DNA of 64,000 nucleotides from Kineosporia rhizophila (lineage in GTDB: Bacteria > Actinomycetota > Actinomycetes > Actinomycetales > Kineosporiaceae). Under the pieces are notes generated by a model, which was not told where the DNA came from, did not search any database, and saw only the letters and a program-made list of their open reading frames with translations. Below are positions 50,153-58,088 of the stretch, piece by piece. Numbering within the stretch: position 1 is the first letter of the stretch; each line of letters opens with the position of its first letter. The stretch lies in contig NZ_JAJSOH010000019.1 in assembly GCF_021277265.1 (NCBI RefSeq), positions 1 through 64,000 on the forward strand, written 5' to 3'. The translations under genes and the position numbers were made by a program.

Positions 50153-51205
50153 ATGGACACCGTCACGAGAGTGAACCTCGCGGTGCACGGCGTGCGCGTC
50201 GACGCTCCGGTGCGGCGCAGCAAGGGCGCCGGGCCGAGCGACGACGGGCACCTGGTTCTCGACGGCGAGAACGCGGCCCTGCCCATCGTTGCCGACAGCC
50301 CCTACGTGATCCGCCAGGGCCGGGTCTACGAGGGCCGCATCGATCTCGGCCTGAGCGTGAACACCGTGCAGCGGCCGAAGTTCTACGATCTGCGCACCGC
50401 CGACGGTGTCCCCTACGAGAAGATCGCTCTGCTGCACGGCCAGGACGTACTGGCCACCACCGTGGTGCAGACCTGCATCCGCTACGCCGAGGCGGAGCGC
50501 TGCCGGTTCTGCGCCATCGAGGAGTCGCTCACCCGGGGTGCGACGATCGCCGCGAAGACGCCCGCGCAGCTGGCCGAGGTGGCCGAGGCGGCGGTGCGCC
50601 TGGACGGGGTGCGTCAGATGGTGATGACCACCGGCACCACCACCGGCCCGGACCGCGGCGCACGCAATCTGGTGCGCTCGGTCCGGGCGGTGCGGCAGGC
50701 CGTGCCCGGGCTGCCGATCCAGGTCCAGATCGAGCCACCGAAGACCCTGTCGGTGATCCAGGACCTGAAGGACGCCGGGGCCGAGGCGATCGGCATCCAC
50801 GTCGAGAGCATGGACGACGAGCTGCGCCGCAAGTGGATGCCCGGCAAGGGCAGTGTGCCGATGGCCGAGTACGAGGCGGCCTGGGACGAGGCCGTGCGGG
50901 TCTTCGGGCGCAACAAGGTCTCCACCTACCTGCTGATCGGCCTGGGCGAGACCCCCGACGAGCTCGTCGCCGGGGCGAGGTCGCTGATCGAGCGGGGCGT
51001 GTACCCGTTCGTCGTGCCGATGCGCCCGATGCTGGGCACGCTGGCCCGTCGGGACGGCGCCACCACGGCACCGGCGTCCGTCGTCGCCGAGATCACCGTC
51101 CGCGTCGGCGCCCTGCTGCGCGAGGCCGGCATGTCGGGCGACGACCAGGGGGCCGGCTGTGCCGCCTGCGGTGCCTGCAGCGCACTGAAGGCAGCAGGCG
51201 GATGA
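50153..51205 (+). CDS. MSMEG_0568-family radical SAM protein (Nit1 cluster)
   Basis: A 350-residue radical SAM-type protein. The cluster ligands appear as Cys108, Cys117 and Cys120 (CIRYAEAERCRFC), spaced CX8CX2C rather than the standard CX3CX2C. The barrel continues with MVMTTGTTTG, IQVQIEPPK and GIHVESMDDELRRKW. Three more Cys near the C-terminus (336, 339, 342) could bind an auxiliary cluster. It overlaps the next gene by four bases. It is a core enzyme of the Nit1 pathway; the reaction is unknown. Confidence 0.9.
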   Translation: MDTVTRVNLAVHGVRVDAPVRRSKGAGPSDDGHLVLDGENAALPIVADSPYVIRQGRVYEGRIDLGLSVNTVQRPKFYDLRTADGVPYEKIALLHGQDVLATTVVQTCIRYAEAERCRFCAIEESLTRGATIAAKTPAQLAEVAEAAVRLDGVRQMVMTTGTTTGPDRGARNLVRSVRAVRQAVPGLPIQVQIEPPKTLSVIQDLKDAGAEAIGIHVESMDDELRRKWMPGKGSVPMAEYEAAWDEAVRVFGRNKVSTYLLIGLGETPDELVAGARSLIERGVYPFVVPMRPMLGTLARRDGATTAPASVVAEITVRVGALLREAGMSGDDQGAGCAACGACSALKAAGG

Positions 51206-52632
51206 GCCTGCTTCTCGGCGACTCCGGCGAACTGGGCGCGGCCCTGCTGCACGATCTCGCCGGACGCGAGCGTCCTCGCCACTTCGTCATCGAGGACGCG
51301 GACAGGACCAGCCTTGCGGCCTACCACCGGCTGCGCCGGGAGCAGTTCGTGGTCGAACAGGGCCTGTTCGAGAACAGTGACCTCGACGAGCACGACGCCG
51401 ACGAGCGGACGGTGGTCCTGGTGGCCCGCTCCGGCGACGGCACGGTGATCGGCGGGGTCCGGCTCGGCCCGGTCCTGCCCGGCCGCGACGTGGGTTGGTG
51501 GCAGGGCGGGCGGCTGGTCACCAAGGGCAGCGCCGGCGCCGGTGCCGCACTCGTGCGGGCCGCCTGTGCCCGGGCCGAGGCCGAGGGCGTCCTGCGTTTC
51601 GACGCGACGGTGCAGGCCCGCTATCGCTCATTCTTCGCCAAGCTCGGCTGGGACCACCTGCGCACCATCGACCTCCACGGTCGTCCGCACGAGCTGATGC
51701 GCTGGCCGGTCGGACGGATCCAGGCCCTGGCCGAGGCCACCAAGAAGGACCTGGGCGGGCTCTTGGCGCCGTTCGTGGGAACCGGCCTCGGTGGGCCGGG
51801 GTTCCTGGGCGACGACGGGGCCCCGGTGCCGGGCTCCGACCTGGTCGCCGCCTGTGACGCCATCCTGCCCTCCATGGTCGAACGTGACCCCGAGTGGGCC
51901 GGCTGGTGCTCGGTCCTGGTGAACATCAACGACCTGTCCGCGATGGGCGCGTCACCGGTGGCGCTGCTGGACGCCGTCGGGGCCCGTGACGCCTCGTTCG
52001 CCGCGCGGATCCTGCACGGTCTACGGCGGGCCGCCCAGGCCTACGGAGTCCCCCTGATCGGCGGGCACACCCAGCTCGGGGTCCCGGCCGCCCTGAGCGT
52101 GACCGCGCTGGGACGCACCGATCATCCGGTGCCCGGTAGCGGCGGCCGCCCCGGCCATCGCATCCGGCTCACGACCGACATCGGTGGAGCCTGGCGCCCG
52201 GGGTACCGCGGACGCCAGTGGGACTCCTCCTCACATCGCACCACCACCGAACTGCGGGCCATGACCGCCATGGTGGCCCGGACCCGTCCCGCCGCGGCCA
52301 AGGACGTCTCGATGGCCGGTGTCGCGGGCACACTGGGGATGCTGGCCGAGGCCAGCGGGTGCGCGGCCGTTCTCGACGTCGGCCAGGTCCCTCGTCCCCT
52401 GGCCGCCAGCGCCGGGGACTGGCTCACCTGCTTCCCCGGATTCGGCATGCTCACCGCCGAGGACCGGGCCGCGGGCGATCCCGGGGCCGGCCCGGCCGTG
52501 AGCGCTCACTGCGGTGAACTCGTCGAGGGTTCCGGAGTGCAGCTGCGCTGGCCCGACGGGGAACTCACCACCGTGATCACCGGTGGTGTGACCGGGCTGG
52601 GCTCTTCGACAAGCATGGGAGACACGACATGA
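51202..52632 (+). CDS. GNAT acetyltransferase-AIR synthase-like fusion (Nit1 cluster)
   Basis: A 476-residue two-domain protein. Residues 1-175 are a GNAT-like domain (REQFVVEQGLFENSDLDEHDA, VARSGDGTVIGGVRLGPV, YRSFFAKLGWDHLRTI) of the MSMEG_0567 N-terminal type. Residues 180-476 are an AIR synthase/PurM-like ATP-binding domain (VNINDLSAMGASPVALLDA, IGGHTQLGVPAALSVTALG). In cyanobacteria these are separate genes (sll0786 and sll0787). The start ATG overlaps the previous stop, and the end overlaps the first nitrilase gene. Confidence 0.88.
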   Translation: MSLLLGDSGELGAALLHDLAGRERPRHFVIEDADRTSLAAYHRLRREQFVVEQGLFENSDLDEHDADERTVVLVARSGDGTVIGGVRLGPVLPGRDVGWWQGGRLVTKGSAGAGAALVRAACARAEAEGVLRFDATVQARYRSFFAKLGWDHLRTIDLHGRPHELMRWPVGRIQALAEATKKDLGGLLAPFVGTGLGGPGFLGDDGAPVPGSDLVAACDAILPSMVERDPEWAGWCSVLVNINDLSAMGASPVALLDAVGARDASFAARILHGLRRAAQAYGVPLIGGHTQLGVPAALSVTALGRTDHPVPGSGGRPGHRIRLTTDIGGAWRPGYRGRQWDSSSHRTTTELRAMTAMVARTRPAAAKDVSMAGVAGTLGMLAEASGCAAVLDVGQVPRPLAASAGDWLTCFPGFGMLTAEDRAAGDPGAGPAVSAHCGELVEGSGVQLRWPDGELTTVITGGVTGLGSSTSMGDTT

Positions 52633-53468
52633 GCACCGTCACGCTGGGCGTCGTCTCAGCACCCTTCGACCGCGACCTGGAGGGCGACTTCGCCCGCATC
52701 GCGGCCCTGATCGAGCAGGCCCGCGGTCAGGGGGTGCACCTGCTGGCCCTGCCCGAGGCCGCACTCGGCGGTTATCTGAGCGACCTGCGGGGAAGTGCCC
52801 CGCCGCCGCCTGCCTTCCGCGTCGACGGACCGGAGATCGCCCGGCTCGCAGCCCTGGCCGGCGACATGGTGGTCTGCGCCGGGTACTGCGAAGAGGGCGA
52901 GGACGGCAAGGTCTACAACAGCGTGGTGTGCGTGGACGGCTCGGGAGTGCTCGGCAACCATCGCAAGGTGCACCAGCCGCTGCGTGAAGACGCGCACTAC
53001 ACCGCCGGATCCGGCTTCCGGGCCTTCGACACCCCGGTCGGCCGGATCGGGATGGTCATCTGCTACGACAAGGCCTTCCCGGAGTCGGCCCGGGCCCTGG
53101 CCCTGGACGGCGCCCAGATCGTGGTGTGCGTCTCGGCCTGGCCGGGCAGCCGCACGAATGCTCCCGAGCGCATCGAGGACGACCGCTGGAAGCAGCGTTT
53201 CGACCTCTTCGACGCTGCGCGTGCCCTGGAGAACCAGATCGTCTGGCTCTCGGCCAACCAGAGCGGCAGCTTCGGCTCACTGCGGTTCGTGGCCAGTTCG
53301 AAGATCGTCGGCCCCGGTGGGGACGTGCTGTCAGGCACCGGAGTCGGCGAGGGGATGGCGGTGACCACCTTGGACGTCGAGGACACGCTGGCCTCTGCGC
53401 GCCGGGCGATGGGACACCTGCGCGACCGGCGGCCGGCCGCCTACGCCTCGCTCGAGCCCGTCGGCTGA
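52629..53468 (+). CDS. Carbon-nitrogen hydrolase/nitrilase-family protein, apparently active (Nit1 cluster)
   Basis: A 279-residue protein of the nitrilase superfamily. The catalytic triad is intact: Glu43 in LPEAALGGY, Lys113 in NHRKVHQP and Cys145 in VICYDKAFPES. It is shorter than the 335-350 residue Nit6803 nitrilase and reads more like an amidase or ureidopropionase-type member. It overlaps the preceding gene by four bases and is followed after three bases by a paralogue. It is expected to hydrolyse a nitrile or amide made by the cluster. Confidence 0.9.
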   Translation: MSTVTLGVVSAPFDRDLEGDFARIAALIEQARGQGVHLLALPEAALGGYLSDLRGSAPPPPAFRVDGPEIARLAALAGDMVVCAGYCEEGEDGKVYNSVVCVDGSGVLGNHRKVHQPLREDAHYTAGSGFRAFDTPVGRIGMVICYDKAFPESARALALDGAQIVVCVSAWPGSRTNAPERIEDDRWKQRFDLFDAARALENQIVWLSANQSGSFGSLRFVASSKIVGPGGDVLSGTGVGEGMAVTTLDVEDTLASARRAMGHLRDRRPAAYASLEPVG

Positions 53469-53471
53469 ACC

Positions 53472-54302
53472 ATGAGCACGGGGGTGACCATCGCGGCCGC
53501 AGCCGCCAGTTTCGGCCGGGACCTGGATTTCGACCTGGCCCGGGTACGCACACTCATCGAGCAGGCCCGGAAGTCGGGCGCAGACCTGCTCGTGCTGCCC
53601 GACGCCGCCCTCGGCGGATACCTGGCCGACCTGCGTGACCCCGACATGGACCGGCTGCCCCCGGCCCTGGAACCCGATCACGAACTACTGGGCGCAGTCG
53701 CCGCGGCTGCGGCCCGCATGGTCGTGTGCGTCGGCTACCGCGAGTCGGGCGACGACGGGACCTCCTACAACAGCGCCGTGTGCGTCAGCGGGGACGGGGT
53801 GCTCGGCCGCCACCGCAAGGTGCACCTGCCCCGCGGCGAGGAGAAGGTCTACACGCCCGGGGACTCCTTCGACGCCTTCGACACCCCGGTCGGGCGGATG
53901 GGCATGCTCATCGACTACGACAAGACCTTTCCGGAGTCGGCGCGTTCCCTCGCGCTCGACGGGGCGGGCATAGTCGCCTGCCTGTCGGCCTGGCCCACGA
54001 ACATCAGCAACCGGGCCCCGCGCATGAACCAGGACCGGCAGTCCCGGCTGTTCGACCTCTACGACCGTTCCCGGGCTGCGGAGAACCAGGTGGTGCTGGC
54101 GTCCGCGAACCAGACCGGAGCTCTGGGCGGGATGCGCTTCCTGGGGCAGGCCAAGGTGGTCGGCCCGGGCGGCGACATCCTGGCCCGCACCTGGGCGAAG
54201 GCCGGTCTGGCGGTCGCCACCCTCGACGTCGAGACCGAGATCGCCGCGGCCCGCCGGGTCCTCGACCACCTGAACGAACGCCGCCCGGACACCTACCGAT
54301 AG
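53472..54302 (+). CDS. Nitrilase-fold paralogue lacking catalytic Cys (Nit1 cluster)
   Basis: A 276-residue close paralogue of the preceding protein. Of the triad, only Lys116 (RHRKVHLP) is kept: the Glu is Asp44 (LPDAALGGY) and the Cys is Asp148 (MLIDYDKTFPES). The surrounding fold is well conserved, including AWPTNISNRAP and LASANQTG, and codon use is normal, so it is not a decaying gene. It may be a non-catalytic partner that forms mixed oligomers with the active paralogue, or a binding protein. Confidence 0.9.
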   Translation: MSTGVTIAAAAASFGRDLDFDLARVRTLIEQARKSGADLLVLPDAALGGYLADLRDPDMDRLPPALEPDHELLGAVAAAAARMVVCVGYRESGDDGTSYNSAVCVSGDGVLGRHRKVHLPRGEEKVYTPGDSFDAFDTPVGRMGMLIDYDKTFPESARSLALDGAGIVACLSAWPTNISNRAPRMNQDRQSRLFDLYDRSRAAENQVVLASANQTGALGGMRFLGQAKVVGPGGDILARTWAKAGLAVATLDVETEIAAARRVLDHLNERRPDTYR

Positions 54303-54311
54303 GTCAGACCC

Positions 54312-54593
54312 ATGCCCGAGATGTACTTCACCGTGACCTGGCCCGACGGCCGCACCCAGAGCTGCTATTCACCGTCCCTGGTGATCGAGGGCTTTCTGAC
54401 GCCCGGCAACCGTTACCCGGTGGCTGATTTCGTGCAGCGCTGCGACCAGGCCCTGACCATCGCCTCGGACCGGGTGCGGGCGAAATACGGGTTCGCCTGC
54501 ACCAGTGCCGCCGCGACCCTCGATGCGATCACCGATCGGGCGGCCGGTTTCAGCGAGGGACACGTCGTCGTGACCGGATTCGAACGCCCCTGA
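54312..54593 (+). CDS. MSMEG_0570-family protein (Nit1 cluster)
   Basis: A 93-residue protein of the small nitrogen-starvation family found in Nit1 clusters. It begins MPEMYFTVTWPDGRTQSCYSPS, then LTPGNRYPVADFVQRCDQALTIASDRV, and ends in a strand HVVVTGF. It is nine bases after the nitrilase paralogue and closes the operon. The role is unknown. Confidence 0.88.
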   Translation: MPEMYFTVTWPDGRTQSCYSPSLVIEGFLTPGNRYPVADFVQRCDQALTIASDRVRAKYGFACTSAAATLDAITDRAAGFSEGHVVVTGFERP

Positions 54594-54797
54594 TCGACTC
54601 ACGGCACTGCAGGAGCGCAGACCCGCACTTTCACACTCTTGGCCGCAAAGGGTGCACGGTCGTAATGTCCCGTTAATATAGGTTTGGCCGAGCCGGGGGG
54701 AACGGGTCGGCGCGTCGCGAGGGGGCTCCTGTCGTCGTCGAGCTCACCAGCTCCCTGTGGCATTGCAGGGCATCGCACCGTGACTTCGCGAGGGGGA

Positions 54798-55589
54798 ATG
54801 CAGGTGAGCACTGCCTCTACCACCAAGGACGTCCATTTTTCGCTGCTCGGACCACTGCGGCTGAGCGTCGCCGGCCGGCCGCAGCGCCTGCCCAAGGGAA
54901 AGCAACGCTCTCTGCTGGCGGCCCTGCTGGTCCACGCGAACCAGGACGTGGCCGTCGACCGGCTGACCGAGTACGTCTGGGAAGACGACCCGCCGCGCCG
55001 CCCCCGGGCGGTGCTGCAGACCTACGTCACCCGTCTTCGGCACACGCTGGCCGCCGCCCACCCGGGCCTGTGCACCGCCGTGGAGACCACCGCCGACGGG
55101 TACCGGCTCGCCCCGCCGTCCGAATCCGTTGACCTGCTGCGTTTCCGGGCCCTGGTCGCGCAGGCGCGCCGGCACAACCAGAACCAGGATCTGGCCGCCG
55201 AGGCCGAGGTGCTCACCCGGGCCTTGAGCCTGCGCAGCGGGCCGTTCCTCAGTGACGTGCGCTCGGCCTACATCCAGGACACGGTCGTCCCGGCTCTGAC
55301 CGAGGAATGGCTCAGCGCGCTCGAACGGCGCAGTGAACTCGACGTGGTCACCGCGGCACCCACCACCGAACTGATCGCTGACCTGCGCGGCGCGACCAGC
55401 ACGCATCCCTACCGCGAGCGGTTCATCCTGCTGCTCATGCGGGCGCTGGCCGATCGCGGCCGGCGGGTGGAGGCGCTGGACGTGTACGCCAGTGCACGGC
55501 AGCGTTTCCGGGCCGCGTTCGGTCTGGAACCGGGTCCGGAACTGCGGCAGTTGCAGGTGCAGATCATGCGCGGAGAACCACCGCGTTGA
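54798..55589 (+). CDS. SARP-type regulator (winged helix plus BTAD)
   Basis: A 263-residue Streptomyces-antibiotic-regulatory-type activator. The N-terminal OmpR-like winged helix (FSLLGPLRLSVAGRPQRLPKGKQRSLLAALL, in part) is followed by a BTAD domain (VDLLRFRALVAQARR, PYRERFILLLMRALADRGRRVEALDVYASARQRF). The start at 54798 follows GAGGGGG; longer frames upstream lack support. It stands between the Nit1 operon and the lasso-peptide cluster, convergent with the latter. It may activate either or both. Confidence 0.9.
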   Translation: MQVSTASTTKDVHFSLLGPLRLSVAGRPQRLPKGKQRSLLAALLVHANQDVAVDRLTEYVWEDDPPRRPRAVLQTYVTRLRHTLAAAHPGLCTAVETTADGYRLAPPSESVDLLRFRALVAQARRHNQNQDLAAEAEVLTRALSLRSGPFLSDVRSAYIQDTVVPALTEEWLSALERRSELDVVTAAPTTELIADLRGATSTHPYRERFILLLMRALADRGRRVEALDVYASARQRFRAAFGLEPGPELRQLQVQIMRGEPPR

Positions 55590-55637
55590 GGCGGTGCACG
55601 GGGGTCCGCCCGACCGGGCCCCCATGCACCGCCTCAA
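55586..55637. terminator. Bidirectional terminator after SARP gene
   Basis: TTGAGGCGGTGCA pairs with TGCACCGCCTCAA, with a further GGGG/CCCC pairing inside. It begins at the SARP stop codon, in the gap before the convergent end of the lasso operon. Confidence 0.88.
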
Positions 55638-55701
55638 CCCCACAACTGCGTCCAACAATGGACGTCGGTCGCGCCTCGGTCGCGGAGTGCGGCTTTCGCG
55701 G

Positions 55702-56550
55702 TCACAGAGGACGGCGGAAGCCGCGCACCGCCACCGCCATGCAGATGCCGCAGGCCGTGATGCTGACGGTCAGGGCCGCGAGCGTGGCGCCGATGTGCGG
55801 CTCTCCCAGGGTCAGGCCCCGGGCGGCGTCGATGCCGTAGGTCAGGGGGTTGACCTTGGCGATGGTGGCCAGCCAGGTGGGCAGGGAGTCGACCGGGACG
55901 AAGGCGCTGGAGGCGAACAGCAGCGGCAGCAGCAGGAAGGCGGCCATGTCCTGCATGAGGTCGGCGTTGCGCAGCCAGGAGGCCAGGGCGATCGAGATCC
56001 AGCCCATGCCGCCGCCGACCACGATGGCCACGGCCAGCGCGAGGGTGGTGCCGGTGAAGCCGCCGGGCGGTGAGAAGCCGAAACCGACGGTGGCCAGCAG
56101 CAGCAGGATGACCAGTTGCAGCAGGCTGCGGGTGAGGTGGGCCAGGCTGCGGGCCACCAGGACCGAGCCGAGCCAGATGGGCATGGCCCGGAAGCGGGCC
56201 ACGATGCCGTTGCGCATCTCCTCGGTGAGGGTGCTTCCGGCCTGCAGCCCGGACTGCATGGCGGTGTTCACCATGATCGCCGGCAGCAGGTACTCCAGGT
56301 AGGAGCCGCCCTGGGGCAGGATCGAGGTGGAGGCGGCCATGGTGGCGAAGATCTGGCTGAAGGCCAGCAGCATCAGCAGCGGCATCAGCAGGCTGAGCAG
56401 GATGGCCCGCGGGTCCAGGACCAGGGCGCGCACCGAGCGGCTGGTCAGCAGCAGGATCTGCCGGGCGGTGCCGGTGCCGCGGGAGTGGGCCGGTGGCCGG
56501 TGGTGGCCGGGCTGCTGGGGGGCCGGGGTGTCCAGGTCGACGGTGGTCAT
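55702..56550 (-). CDS. ABC-2 type permease of lasso cluster
   Basis: A 282-residue membrane protein with six spans (for example ILLSLLMPLLMLLAFSQIF, LVILLLLATVGFG and LAALTVSITACGICMAVAV), the DrrB-like ABC-2 pattern. The motif YLLPAIMVNTAMQSG and the segment LASWLRNADLMQDMAAFLLLPLLFASSAFVPVDSLP fit antibiotic exporters. Its start overlaps the stop of the ATPase gene (ATGA). With it, the protein probably exports the lasso peptide. Confidence 0.9.
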   Translation of the reverse strand: MTTVDLDTPAPQQPGHHRPPAHSRGTGTARQILLLTSRSVRALVLDPRAILLSLLMPLLMLLAFSQIFATMAASTSILPQGGSYLEYLLPAIMVNTAMQSGLQAGSTLTEEMRNGIVARFRAMPIWLGSVLVARSLAHLTRSLLQLVILLLLATVGFGFSPPGGFTGTTLALAVAIVVGGGMGWISIALASWLRNADLMQDMAAFLLLPLLFASSAFVPVDSLPTWLATIAKVNPLTYGIDAARGLTLGEPHIGATLAALTVSITACGICMAVAVRGFRRPL

Positions 56551-57494
56551 GGGGTCCTCCCCCGGCCGGTGCGGGTGTAGGCGATGAACACGTCGTCCAG
56601 GCTCGGTTCGCGCAGGGTCAGCTCGTCCACCTCGACCCCGGCCTCGTCCAGGGCACGCACCACTGTGGCGGTGTCGCGGGGGGACTGCAGGGGCACGGTG
56701 ACGGTGCGGGCGGGCAGGTCGGCGGCCGGGGCCAGCCCGGCCCGGTCGAGGGCGGCGACGGCGCGCGGGCCGTCGTGAGGGCTGGGCACGGTGACCTGCA
56801 CGGTGCGCCGGCCCACGCGTTCCTTGAGGTTCTGCGGGGTGCCGGAGGCGACGACGACGCCGTCCGACATCACCACGACGGAGTCGGCCAGCCGGTCGGC
56901 CTCGTCCAGGTACTGGGTGGTGAGCAGGACGGTGGTGCCCTGAGCGACCAGGCTCCGCACGATCTGCCACACGCCCATCCGGGCGGCCGGGTCGAGGCCG
57001 GTGGTGGGCTCGTCGAGGAACAGCAGGCCGGGTGAGCCGAGCAGGCTGGCCGCCACGTCGAGGCGCCGGCGCATCCCGCCCGAGTAGGTGCGCACCAGGC
57101 GCCGGGCGGCCTCGGTCAGCTCGAACATCTCCAGCAGCTCGTGGGCCCGGGCGTGGGCCTGGCGGCGGCCGGCGCCCAGCAGCCGGGCGATCAGCACCAG
57201 GTTCTCCAGGCCCGGCAGCTGCTCGTCGACCGCCGCGAACTGGCCGGTCAGGCCGATGGTCTGGCGCACCTGGTGAGGCTGGCGGACCACGTCGTAACCG
57301 GCCACGAACGCCTGCCCGGAGCTGGGGTGCGCGAGGGTGGCCAGGATGTTGACCAGGGTGGTCTTACCGGCCCCGTTGTGCCCCAGGATGCTGAGCACCG
57401 AACCGGTGGGCACGCTCACGTTCACCTCGGACAGCGCCTGGACCCGCCCGTACGTCTTGCTCAGGTCACGGGTCTGCACCATGGTCTCGTTCAT
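56547..57494 (-). CDS. ABC transporter ATPase of lasso cluster (DrrA-like)
   Basis: A 315-residue ATPase of the daunorubicin-resistance type. Walker A is GHNGAGKTT, the signature YSGGMRRRLDVAASLL, Walker B LLFLDEPTTGLD and the switch His is replaced by Q in LLTTQYLDEADRLAD, as in the DrrA family. The C-terminal extension after residue 230 is typical of DrrA. It overlaps both neighbours by four bases and drives peptide export for immunity. Confidence 0.92.
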   Translation of the reverse strand: MNETMVQTRDLSKTYGRVQALSEVNVSVPTGSVLSILGHNGAGKTTLVNILATLAHPSSGQAFVAGYDVVRQPHQVRQTIGLTGQFAAVDEQLPGLENLVLIARLLGAGRRQAHARAHELLEMFELTEAARRLVRTYSGGMRRRLDVAASLLGSPGLLFLDEPTTGLDPAARMGVWQIVRSLVAQGTTVLLTTQYLDEADRLADSVVVMSDGVVVASGTPQNLKERVGRRTVQVTVPSPHDGPRAVAALDRAGLAPAADLPARTVTVPLQSPRDTATVVRALDEAGVEVDELTLREPSLDDVFIAYTRTGRGRTP

Positions 57495-58072
57495 GACCGG
57501 TCAGCTCCCGCCGGGACCGGCGGGCGGGGCGGGGCCAGGCGCACCAGAAGCATCTCGGCGAGGCTGTCGTAGTAGCGCACCATGGCCAGGGCCAGCCCGA
57601 CGCCGACGGCTGCGGCGGCCAGCGAGCCCGGCCAGGCGAAGGCCGGCTGGTCGAGGCCGTGCAACAACCCGTGCACCAGGCCGGGGAGGGCGGCCGCGAT
57701 GAGGATGCCGTTGCGGATCAGCATCGGGTAGCTCATCGCCGCCCCGGAGCCGCCGAAGCAGCGGCACTCGGCCAGCACCCCGGCCCGTACGGCCCGGGCG
57801 ATCACCCCCAGGAAGAGGGTGAGCAGGGCGGTCGCCAGCAGCAGGCCCCACCAGGCGGTGGTCGCGAACAGCAGGAGCCCGGTGGCAATGCCCTCCAGGA
57901 GGACGACCGTGGCGGCGACCGGGCGGGCCGTGCGTTCGGTGGTGCCGCTGAGCCGGACCACCGAGACCACGAAGCCACGGAAACGTTGCAGGCTGCGCGC
58001 CTTTCCGATGAAGGCGATGCCGAAGACGGCGGCCAGCAGGAACCGGGCGCCGATCAGGATCTGGTCTTCCAT
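57491..58072 (-). CDS. MauE/DoxX-like membrane protein of lasso cluster
   Basis: A 193-residue protein with four to five spans (FLLAAVFGIAFIGKA, VLLEGIATGLLLF, WWGLLLATALLTLFLGVIAR). The CRCFG motif after the third span is characteristic of MauE-type redox-associated membrane proteins, which support disulfide formation. It lies between the B2 and transporter genes and overlaps the ATPase gene by four bases. Both lasso cores have two Cys, so a role in making the disulfide is a reasonable inference. Confidence 0.82.
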   Translation of the reverse strand: MEDQILIGARFLLAAVFGIAFIGKARSLQRFRGFVVSVVRLSGTTERTARPVAATVVLLEGIATGLLLFATTAWWGLLLATALLTLFLGVIARAVRAGVLAECRCFGGSGAAMSYPMLIRNGILIAAALPGLVHGLLHGLDQPAFAWPGSLAAAAVGVGLALAMVRYYDSLAEMLLVRLAPPRPPVPAGADRS

Positions 58073-58088
58073 GATCTACCTCCCTCAG

